A stretch of 11,110 nucleotides of DNA from Clostridiaceae bacterium (GTDB lineage Bacteria > Bacillota > Clostridia > Lutisporales > Lutisporaceae), in NCBI GenBank assembly GCA_028697435.1, contig JAQVFD010000042.1, forward strand, positions 1-11,110, in the 5' to 3' direction. The notes beneath the pieces were generated by a model. That model was not told the DNA's origin. It worked only from the letters and a program-made list of their open reading frames with translations, and made no database searches. The position numbers and the translations under genes are program-made. Each line of letters opens with the position of its first letter. Position 1 is the first letter of the stretch. Of this stretch, positions 5,385-11,110 are shown piece by piece.

Positions 5385-6146
5385 CTAAAGATTTTTATAT
5401 TTTTCTTTCATCTCATTCATTTTCCCGCAGGACATTGTTCCTTCAGGACATTGTTCTGCAACACATCCGGGTCCTGCATTTTTAAACAATATCGGTGCTA
5501 CACCTTTTACCTGCCTTAACATCTCCTCGGCCATCTCCCTGATTTCCCACTGTGCCCTGTTGCAGCACCTTTGTCTGAAGAAATTCATCAAAGCTCTTGC
5601 CGACATTGTAAATACGATTTTTGTCTCACAGGCATTGGGAAACACATAACGAGCATCTTCTATTGCTGTCTTTTCAGCCATAATTCCCGCTTGTTTTTCT
5701 GTCTTACCTTCCGATAGGTATCTTCTTAAGTGCTCCTTCCTAAGCAGTTCTGCGAGTTCACTATATGCCCTCTGATCTTCCTCCATGGCCTTTATGAACC
5801 TTTCCTTAGCAGCGGGTATTTTTTCTATCTCGGGAGGCATTATGTATTCAAACTGCTCAAGCCTGACATATCTCTGGGACTGCTGTGAATACGAGCACCC
5901 AACCCTATGTCTTACCAACTGGTGGGTTAATACCCTGCTTACTCCTTCTACCCCAAAGGTAAATACCACATGCTCAATAGGGCTTTCGTGGCCCAGATCC
6001 ATCAGCATGCTCAGAAACTTATCGACCTTTTCTTCATCTAATCCATCCATTATATTTTCCACTCCCACAGGCGAATAACAAAGCTTGGCAGCGGATGCTA
6101 CGAGTTTTTCCGGTTCCGGAGTATGTTGAATTATCTTCACCTTCAT
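5385..6146 (-). CDS. thyX: Flavin-dependent thymidylate synthase (ThyX)
   Basis: ThyX methylates dUMP to dTMP with methylenetetrahydrofolate, FAD and NADPH. It is a homotetramer unrelated to ThyA. The 253-residue protein carries the family signature at 79-93, read as RHRVGCSYSQQSQRY. Between RHR and the Ser of SQRY there are eight residues, whereas the classical motif is RHRX7S, so one residue appears inserted. ESPIEHVVFTF (54-64) and the C-terminal EIREMAEEMLRQVK (201-214) are also typical. The tail has three cysteines (228, 233, 240) in GCVAEQCPEGTMSCGK. ATG 6146 is preferred because AAAGGTGGG lies about 10 nt upstream; the open frame extends 14 codons further without a better site. A 202-nt gap separates it from mrnC and holds its own promoter candidate. 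Confidence 0.95.
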   Translation of the reverse strand: MKVKIIQHTPEPEKLVASAAKLCYSPVGVENIMDGLDEEKVDKFLSMLMDLGHESPIEHVVFTFGVEGVSRVLTHQLVRHRVGCSYSQQSQRYVRLEQFEYIMPPEIEKIPAAKERFIKAMEEDQRAYSELAELLRKEHLRRYLSEGKTEKQAGIMAEKTAIEDARYVFPNACETKIVFTMSARALMNFFRQRCCNRAQWEIREMAEEMLRQVKGVAPILFKNAGPGCVAEQCPEGTMSCGKMNEMKEKYKNL

Positions 6147-6198
6147 AAAATCAATTCCCACCTTTACAAAATACTCAAATACTATCACTGTTTATATC

Positions 6199-6228
6199 AT
6201 TTTAACCACTGACTTGCTTCCATGTCCA
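6199..6228 (-). promoter_or_regulatory. Candidate thyX promoter
   Basis: TGGACA (6228-6223) and TAAAAT (6204-6199), each one mismatch from consensus, are 18 bp apart on the minus strand and would start transcription about 45 nt before the thyX ATG. The match is fair, and chance occurrence in this AT-rich DNA is possible. Confidence 0.4.
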
Positions 6229-6254
6229 GACAATTTTACTTCTGCTGGTGCCTG

Positions 6255-6279
6255 AACTTTTATGTTTCACATAAAAGTT
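6255..6279. repeat. Perfect 11-bp inverted repeat in the mrnC-thyX gap
   Basis: AACTTTTATGT (6255-6265) and ACATAAAAGTT (6269-6279) pair perfectly around TTC. The hairpin lies 69 nt after the mrnC stop and 27 nt upstream of the candidate thyX -35. On the minus strand no U-run follows, so it is a poor terminator for the mrnC transcript. It could be a regulator site or an RNA 3'-end stabiliser or processing stem. Confidence 0.55.
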
Positions 6280-6348
6280 TTGCACTTGTATGACAATATC
6301 CCTATATTTGCATCATTTCATTTGCTGCAAATATTACGGGTTTTGTCA

Positions 6349-6813
6349 CTATCCTGTCTTTATATCTATAACCATTTTTGTTATCTCCATAAGCCTGTCA
6401 ATTTGCCCTGTCAGGTATAAAAAACCTATTAGAGCTTCAAAGCCGGTGGCATATCTATAATCCAGGATATCTGCATTTTTAGGTATGGTTGAAGACTTCG
6501 TATTTCTCCCCCTCCGTGCAATATCCTGCTCTTCCGGAGTCAGACGCCCATTTATCTCCCCTAAAATGTCCGCTTGGGCCTTTGCCTTAACAAACTCAAT
6601 GGACATTTTATGCAGCTTTGCTACATGTCCATGACCTCCGGATACCAGCAAGGTTCTGACAAAAGTGTCATATACTGAATCTCCTACATATGCGAGCACA
6701 AGAGGGTTCAGCATCTTAATATCTGAAACCGAAAGCTTGCCGCTGTCCATCATGAGTTGATGCAATTCCTCAAGCAGCTTCTTATAATTCTTTCCCAAAT
6801 AATCATTTTCCAT
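6349..6813 (-). CDS. mrnC: Mini-ribonuclease 3
   Basis: Mini-III is a dimeric RNase III-like nuclease lacking the double-stranded RNA-binding domain; in Bacillus it trims the ends of 23S rRNA precursor. The 154 residues contain a single RNase III domain. Signature NPLVLAYVGDSVYDTFVR (36-53) holds catalytic Asp45, RRGRN (100-104) is a conserved basic patch, and TGFEALIGFLYLTG (123-136) holds the second catalytic acid Glu126. No dsRBD follows, which separates it from full RNase III. The ATG at 6813 has only a weak GGGAG about 13 nt upstream, and no better in-frame start is visible. It lies 32 nt after rmuC and is probably translated from the cysS-rmuC-mrnC transcript. Pairing with rlmB, another 23S rRNA maturation gene, is the usual Firmicutes arrangement. 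Confidence 0.93.
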   Translation of the reverse strand: MENDYLGKNYKKLLEELHQLMMDSGKLSVSDIKMLNPLVLAYVGDSVYDTFVRTLLVSGGHGHVAKLHKMSIEFVKAKAQADILGEINGRLTPEEQDIARRGRNTKSSTIPKNADILDYRYATGFEALIGFLYLTGQIDRLMEITKMVIDIKTG

Positions 6814-6845
6814 ATAGTAACTTATACTCCCAACAATATTATAAC

Positions 6846-8168
6846 TTAATCCTCTTTTGCAGAAGCTATTTGGGAAGAATCCGCATCCTCAGATTCTTCC
6901 AGCAGTGCAGCCGAATCATCCGCCGTCAGTTCCTGTACGCTCTTCAGCTTCCTGCCTATACTTCTGGACTTTCTTGCCGCATCCTCAATTGTATTACTTG
7001 CCTCCTGAAGCTTCTTCTGTGTTTTGTCCAAGATGTCTCCGAACTTTGCAAATTCAGTCTTAACTGCACCGAGAAGATTCCATACCTCGCCGGAGCGCTT
7101 TTCTATCGCAAGAGTTCTGAAGCCCATCTGCAGACTATTTAGTAATGCAACCAAAGTTGTCGGACCGGCTATCACTATCCTGTATTCCCGCTGCAGGCAA
7201 TCACAGAGTCCCGGTCTCCTGAGTATCTCAGCATAAAGACCTTCCGTCGGCAAAAACATTATCCCAAAGTCAGTTGTTTCCGGCGGGTTTATATATTTAT
7301 CCCTTATATCCCTGGCAAAGCCTTTTACCTTATACTCCATAGACTTTGCGGCTTCTTCCGCTTTAACAGAATTCCCTTGCTCCTGTGCGTCCAGCAGCCT
7401 TTGGTAATCCTCCTGAGGGAACTTTGAATCTATGGGTAACCATACCGATTCTCCTCCCATATCATCTCTTCCCGGCAGCTTTACTGCAAACTCAACCCTT
7501 TCTCCGGAATTCTTCACTGTAACCACATTTTTTGAATACTGCTCTGTAGTCAGAATTTGCTCGAGTATATTGCCAAGCTGAATTTCTCCCCAGGTTCCTC
7601 TGGTCTTGACATTAGTGAGAACTTTCTTAAGGTCCCCCACTCCGGAAGCGAGATTCTGCATTTCTCCAAGACCTTTATGCACCATTTCCAATCTTTCGCT
7701 TACCAGCTTAAAGGATTCCCCAAGCCTTTGCTCAAGAGTGGTACTCAACCTTTCGTCCACGGTCGCTCTCATCTGATCAAGTTTCTTACTGTTATCCTCC
7801 TGCAGGTGCTTCAGCTTCTCTTCTATTGTATCCCTCATCCGATCAAGTCTATATTCATTGGTATGTGTAAGATTTGCAAGCTGTTGGGAAAATATGTCCA
7901 GCTGGCTGCGCTGCAAACTTGATATTTCTGACATTTGAGAGGCTATCATTCCGTTGAACATCTTAATCGAATCTGAAATCTCCTCTCTATTCTGAAGCAT
8001 CTCATCCATAATCGTCCTATCCAGCTTGTCAATATTCTTCTCCATTGATTGAAGCTCAGCTTCAAGCTTTATCATCCTGCCCCTCGGGCTGGTACTCATT
8101 ATAATTATAAGGATAACTGAGTTTACTGCAAGCAGACCTATTATAACGTACATAAGCATATCAGACAT
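6846..8168 (-). CDS. rmuC: DNA recombination protein RmuC homologue, membrane-anchored
   Basis: The 440 residues follow the RmuC layout. A single N-terminal membrane helix (about 5-24, MLMYVIIGLLAVNSVILIII) is followed by a long coiled coil of about 130 residues (35-165) with repeated heptad-like Leu/Met/Ile. The RmuC domain (about 170-400) is distantly related to PD-(D/E)XK nucleases. Within it RGTWGEIQLGNILEQIL (190-206), GERVEFAVKLPG (222-233) and WLPIDSKFPQEDY (243-255) mark the core, with Glu226, Asp247 and Lys249 as candidate active-site residues. The tail is acidic (about 417-440). E. coli RmuC limits recombination at inverted repeats; the biochemical activity is not well defined. The ATG has AAAGGAAG 7 nt upstream. 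It lies 24 nt after cysS and 32 nt before mrnC, so it is probably co-transcribed with them. Confidence 0.9.
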   Translation of the reverse strand: MSDMLMYVIIGLLAVNSVILIIIMSTSPRGRMIKLEAELQSMEKNIDKLDRTIMDEMLQNREEISDSIKMFNGMIASQMSEISSLQRSQLDIFSQQLANLTHTNEYRLDRMRDTIEEKLKHLQEDNSKKLDQMRATVDERLSTTLEQRLGESFKLVSERLEMVHKGLGEMQNLASGVGDLKKVLTNVKTRGTWGEIQLGNILEQILTTEQYSKNVVTVKNSGERVEFAVKLPGRDDMGGESVWLPIDSKFPQEDYQRLLDAQEQGNSVKAEEAAKSMEYKVKGFARDIRDKYINPPETTDFGIMFLPTEGLYAEILRRPGLCDCLQREYRIVIAGPTTLVALLNSLQMGFRTLAIEKRSGEVWNLLGAVKTEFAKFGDILDKTQKKLQEASNTIEDAARKSRSIGRKLKSVQELTADDSAALLEESEDADSSQIASAKED

Positions 8169-8192
8169 TGTTTTACTTCCTTTGCTTAAGCT

Positions 8193-9587
8193 TTATGCTC
8201 TTTTCCATTTGACTCCCTCAGGTGTATCCTCAAGGATTATTCCCTGTTCTTTAAGGTCATCCCTTATTTTGTCTGCCAGAGACCAATTCTTTTCCTTTCT
8301 TGCCTTTTGCCTTTCCTCTATAAGCTTCTCAATTTGAGCATCCAAACTTTCTTCTTTTTTATAAAGCAAGCCCAGCACTCCCACAAGCTCCATAAGCATA
8401 TTATAGGATGCCTTCACCAGTTCGGCGGGAGATTCCGCTTTGACATTGGAATTAATATCCCTTACCATGTCAAAAATAACGGCTAATCCGTCAGCAGTAT
8501 TCAAATCATCATCCATTACTTCATTGAACATGTCCATGTATCTGTAAATAGCTTGCTTGAAATTCTCTTCCTCCTGAGTCAAAGGCTTTTCTTCAACTAT
8601 ACCCAATAGATAAGTAAGGTTATTTTTTGCATTATATAGTCTTTCCAATGCACTCTTTGCTTGATCCAAAAGCTCGGCACTGAAATTCAAAGGACTCCTG
8701 TAATGGGCAGAAATCATAAAAAGCCTGAAGACCTCTAAGTCAAATTTTCCTTCAATATCCCTTACCGTAAAAAAGTTGTTCAGGGACTTAGACATTTTTT
8801 CATTATTTATGTTGAGAAACGCATTATGCAGCCAGTACCTGGCAAAAGGCTTTCCTGTCGCTCCTTCGCTCTGTGCGATTTCATTCTCATGATGAGGAAA
8901 TACCAGATCCTGTCCTCCTGAATGAATATCTATAGTCTCACCCAAGTATTTCATAGACATGGCGGAGCACTCAATGTGCCAGCCCGGCCTGCCCATGCCC
9001 CAGGGGCTTTCCCATGCAGGTTCTCCGGGTTTTTGACCCTTCCAAAGCACAAAATCAAAGGGGTTCTTTTTGACTTCGTTTACATCAACTCTGGCACCTG
9101 CCTCCAATTCTTCGAGGTTCTGCTTTGAGAGTTTGCCGTATCCTGTAAACTTTGCAGTATCATAGTATACATCTCCGCCTACAGTATAAGTATAGCCATT
9201 GGCCTCCAGTCTTTTTATTATACCTATTATTTCCTTTATATGCTCCGTGACTCTGGGGTGGTAATCGGCCTTTCTAATATTCAGCGCGCCGGCATCCTTA
9301 AAGTATTCTTTTATGAATCTGTCGGATACCTCTTTTTCTGTTGTGTTCTCATCCTTAGCCCTTTTTATGATTTTATCGTCAACATCTGTAAAATTCTGAA
9401 CAAAGGTTACCTTGTTGCCTCTATATTCAAAATATCTTCTTAAAATATCAAATATTATGAAGGGTCTTGCATTTCCTATGTGAAAATAATTGTAGACAGT
9501 AGGTCCGCAGGAATACATCCTTACTTCTCCCGGTGTCATGGGTTCAAACTCTTCCTTTTTCCTTGTCATTGTGTTGTATAGCTTCAT
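8193..9587 (-). CDS. cysS: Cysteinyl-tRNA synthetase
   Basis: This class I synthetase charges tRNA-Cys. The 464 residues show the CysRS pattern: SCGPTVYNYFHIGNARPF (26-43) with HIGN as the HIGH motif, GWHIECSAMS (202-211), SGGQDLVFPHHENEIAQSE (223-241) and KMSKS at 264-268. The four zinc ligands are Cys27, Cys207, His232 and Glu236. The C-terminus has the helical tRNA-binding region ending in LADKIRDDLKEQGIILEDTPEGVKW. ATG 9587 is chosen because GGAAGG lies 8 nt upstream; a GTG three codons earlier is in frame but overlaps that site. The 60-nt upstream gap is too short for a T-box leader, so the usual tRNA-Cys-sensing control is not visible. rmuC and mrnC follow closely. Confidence 0.96.
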   Translation of the reverse strand: MKLYNTMTRKKEEFEPMTPGEVRMYSCGPTVYNYFHIGNARPFIIFDILRRYFEYRGNKVTFVQNFTDVDDKIIKRAKDENTTEKEVSDRFIKEYFKDAGALNIRKADYHPRVTEHIKEIIGIIKRLEANGYTYTVGGDVYYDTAKFTGYGKLSKQNLEELEAGARVDVNEVKKNPFDFVLWKGQKPGEPAWESPWGMGRPGWHIECSAMSMKYLGETIDIHSGGQDLVFPHHENEIAQSEGATGKPFARYWLHNAFLNINNEKMSKSLNNFFTVRDIEGKFDLEVFRLFMISAHYRSPLNFSAELLDQAKSALERLYNAKNNLTYLLGIVEEKPLTQEEENFKQAIYRYMDMFNEVMDDDLNTADGLAVIFDMVRDINSNVKAESPAELVKASYNMLMELVGVLGLLYKKEESLDAQIEKLIEERQKARKEKNWSLADKIRDDLKEQGIILEDTPEGVKWKRA

Positions 9588-9604
9588 TTCTAACACCTTC
9601 CTAA

Positions 9605-9632
9605 ATATTATAGTTACTAATTGTTACGTCAA
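9605..9632 (-). promoter_or_regulatory. Candidate promoter of cysS-rmuC-mrnC
   Basis: TTGACG (9632-9627) is one mismatch from the consensus -35. TAATAT (9610-9605) follows at 16 bp; a perfect TATAAT (9612-9607) is also there but only 14 bp away, shorter than usual. It would start the transcript just before the cysS ribosome binding site. Confidence 0.4.
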
Positions 9633-9656
9633 CCTTAATTTCTATATACACTTCCT

Positions 9657-9974
9657 CTATTCTTTCAATACCTTATAGCGTCTATATTTTCGAAACCCCT
9701 CATATACGTAGACCTCTTCCTGAATGTCTATGCCTCTTCGGGCAAGTATTATATATCCTTCTTCGCTTACCGGTTTCTTTCTCACGAACATAAAGGGAGA
9801 ACTCTTCACAGTTTCCACATATTCATATTTCACATTATCATAATGCATTGTATTGGGATATTCTGTCTCCTTCTGGGGCGATATAAGCCTGAAAACATAT
9901 ATAACCGCAATTATCATTATAATAGAAATAAATGTGAATTTGTTTCCGCCGCCTTTTCTACCATATATAAACAT
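9657..9974 (-). CDS. Small membrane-anchored protein of unknown function
   Basis: I do not recognise this 105-residue protein. The N-terminus is short and positively charged (MFIYGRKGGGNKF). A hydrophobic helix at about 14-31 (FTFISIIMIIAVIYVFRL) follows, then a soluble part of about 75 residues. That part is rich in Tyr, Lys and Glu (for example YVETVKSSPFMFVRKKP and a C-terminal EVYVYEGFRKYRRYKVLKE) and has no cysteine. The layout predicts a single-pass protein with the C-terminal part outside, or an uncleaved signal anchor; there is no lipobox. A GGAAGGAGAG site lies about 10 nt before the ATG, which supports real translation. It sits 63 nt after ispF and 69 nt before cysS, the place occupied by gltX-cysE in Bacillus. 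Function cannot be inferred. Confidence 0.75.
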   Translation of the reverse strand: MFIYGRKGGGNKFTFISIIMIIAVIYVFRLISPQKETEYPNTMHYDNVKYEYVETVKSSPFMFVRKKPVSEEGYIILARRGIDIQEEVYVYEGFRKYRRYKVLKE

Positions 9975-10037
9975 TATCTGAATTCTCTCCTTCCTATAAA
10001 ATGGCCGGAAGCGCAGTATTGCGACGTTTATGGACGT

Positions 10038-10517
10038 TTACTTAAATATGCATGCTACGGAATGCACAGCAATTCCTTCGCCTCTGCCGGCAAAACCTAA
10101 GCTCTCCGAAGTAGTGGCCTTGATACCGATACAATCCTTGTCAAGCTGTAGCACTGCTGCTATATTTCCCTTCATTTCATCTATATATGGTGAAAGCTTT
10201 GGTTTTTCCGCTATGATAGTACTATCTATATTTGAAATATGATATTCCTTGGAATCAAGAATATCCTTTACTTTTTTTAATAGAACAAGGCTTGATATTC
10301 CTTTATAGGATATATCATGATCAGGAAAGTGTATACCAATATCTGATTCGCCGCATGCACCCAATAATGCATCCATTACTGAATGAACAAGAACATCTGC
10401 ATCTGAATGTCCCAGCAGCCCTTTCTCATAGGGAATTTCCACCCCTCCTAATATCAGCTTCCTGGCATCTATTAGCCTATGTACATCATAGCCATTTCCA
10501 ACTCTGAATACGGACAT
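10038..10517 (-). CDS. ispF: 2-C-methyl-D-erythritol 2,4-cyclodiphosphate synthase
   Basis: IspF cyclises CDP-ME 2-phosphate to MEcPP and releases CMP, the fifth step of the MEP isoprenoid pathway; it is a homotrimeric metal-dependent enzyme. The 159-residue protein has the full pattern: RVGNGYDVHRL with metal ligands Asp11 and His13, GLLGHSDADVLVHSVMDALLGA with metal ligand His45, DIGIHFPD (59-66), and the C-terminal ATTSESLGFAGRGEGIAVHSV (134-154) around the cytidine-diphosphate site. Two adjacent ATGs (10520 and 10517) are possible; GAGG at 10528-10525 lies 4 nt from the first and 7 nt from the second, so I prefer the second. That site overlaps the ispD stop codon, indicating translational coupling. 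The stop falls in a short direct repeat (GACGTTTA at 10023 and 10033). Confidence 0.95.
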   Translation of the reverse strand: MSVFRVGNGYDVHRLIDARKLILGGVEIPYEKGLLGHSDADVLVHSVMDALLGACGESDIGIHFPDHDISYKGISSLVLLKKVKDILDSKEYHISNIDSTIIAEKPKLSPYIDEMKGNIAAVLQLDKDCIGIKATTSESLGFAGRGEGIAVHSVACIFK

Positions 10518-10526
10518 CATTTCACC

Positions 10527-11110
10527 TCATTCTGCAATTCTTTTCATTATCGCTTCAACTATAATCATATCCTCAGGAGTTGTAACCTTGATATTCTCAT
10601 AGCTTCCTTCTATCATTTTAACCTTAATTCCCATACTTTCAACCAGATATGCATCGTCAGTACCTGATAAACCTTTCATGTTGGCCATTTCGTGGGCATT
10701 TTCTATTATATCCCGCTTAAAAGCCTGAGGTGTCTGTGTAACCCATACTCTTTCCCGCTCCGGAGTGTATTCAACAAAGCCTTCCCCATTCAATATCTTA
10801 ACAGTATCTTTTGCCGGCATACCGGTGGAAACCGCTCCGTATTTTTTTGCACCTTCTATACACCTTTCAATAATTCCTTCCGATAATATAGGTCTGGCTC
10901 CGTCATGTATTACAACTACGTCGCAATCCCCCAATGACTTTATGCCATTGTAAACCGATTGTTGGCGTTCAATACCACCGGAAATCAGCTTGTCCACTTT
11001 AGAAAAACCATATACATCAAGTATCTGCTCCTTACATAGCTGCAGTTCGTCTTTCCCCGCTGCTAATACAATACTGTCTATTGCATTGCAGTTTTGAAAG
11101 ATCTCCAAAG
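10527..11110 (-). CDS. ispD: 2-C-methyl-D-erythritol 4-phosphate cytidylyltransferase, 5' end outside the window
   Basis: IspD joins CTP and MEP to give CDP-ME, the third step of the MEP pathway. About 194 C-terminal residues are visible; the N-terminal AAGxGxRM nucleotide loop, roughly 40 residues, lies beyond the right edge. Present are GGIERQQSVYNGIKSL (conserved GGxxRxxSVxNGL), VVIHDGARP, AKDTVK, VTQTPQAF, GTDDAYLVE and the C-terminal YENIKVTTPEDMIIVE, all in family order. The frame is open to the edge; the TTG at 11108 is an internal Leu codon, not a start. The TGA stop at 10529-10527 is 6-9 nt before the ispF start, so the two consecutive-pathway genes are coupled. In some bacteria ispD and ispF are fused; here they are separate. 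Confidence 0.95.
   Translation of the reverse strand, partial: LEIFQNCNAIDSIVLAAGKDELQLCKEQILDVYGFSKVDKLISGGIERQQSVYNGIKSLGDCDVVVIHDGARPILSEGIIERCIEGAKKYGAVSTGMPAKDTVKILNGEGFVEYTPERERVWVTQTPQAFKRDIIENAHEMANMKGLSGTDDAYLVESMGIKVKMIEGSYENIKVTTPEDMIIVEAIMKRIAE

Noticed and set aside
10023..10040. Direct repeat GACGTTTA twice, 10 nt apart, at the end of ispF
   Set aside because: Only 8 bp, two copies, half of it coding; too short to suggest a binding site or mobile element.
11103..11108. TTG at 11108 as the ispD start codon
   Set aside because: The family's N-terminal nucleotide-binding loop would be missing; the frame is open to the window edge and the codon is an internal Leu.

Overview
The window looks like a chromosome segment of a low-GC, endospore-forming Clostridia member, perhaps close to the Acetivibrio/Ruminiclostridium group. 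Support comes from strong AGGAGG-type ribosome binding sites, AT-rich intergenic DNA, a sigH gene, a flavin-dependent thymidylate synthase and the Firmicutes-type ispD-ispF-cysS-mrnC-rlmB-sigH gene order. The species assignment is an inference from content; no search was run.

Left end (1-498, minus strand): a tRNA-Tyr(GTA), tRNA-Gly(CCC), tRNA-Thr(GGT), tuf transcription unit. It starts from a consensus promoter (TTGACA, 17 bp, TATAAT), and only the first 30 codons of tuf are inside the window. The tRNA identities and their order match the tyrU-glyT-thrT-tufB arrangement known from E. coli.

Divergent module (499-2513, plus strand): an AT-rich intergenic region with a perfect 18-bp-arm inverted repeat leads into an IclR-family regulator and, 61 nt later, panB (ketopantoate hydroxymethyltransferase). 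No panC or panD is nearby. A 20-bp-stem bidirectional terminator separates panB from the convergent cysK.

Main block (2541-11110, all minus strand), in transcription order: ispD (5' end cut by the window edge), ispF, a small membrane-anchored protein of unknown function, cysS, rmuC, mrnC, thyX, rlmB, sigH and cysK. ispD/ispF are translationally coupled enzymes of the MEP isoprenoid pathway. cysS-rmuC-mrnC are tightly spaced and probably co-transcribed. mrnC and rlmB both act on 23S rRNA. sigH has its own sigma-A-type promoter immediately after the rlmB stop, a TTG start and an intrinsic terminator. cysK follows as a separate unit.

Compared with the known Bacillus order (ispD-ispF-gltX-cysE-cysS-mrnC-rlmB-yacP-sigH), gltX, cysE and yacP are absent from their places, and rmuC, thyX and a small membrane protein are present. 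cysK and iclR-panB lie between sigH and the tRNA-tuf unit. I see no CRISPR array, insertion sequence, phage gene or obvious new multi-gene system. The region is mostly housekeeping; the most notable features are the palindrome before iclR, the orphan panB and a one-residue insertion in the ThyX signature motif.
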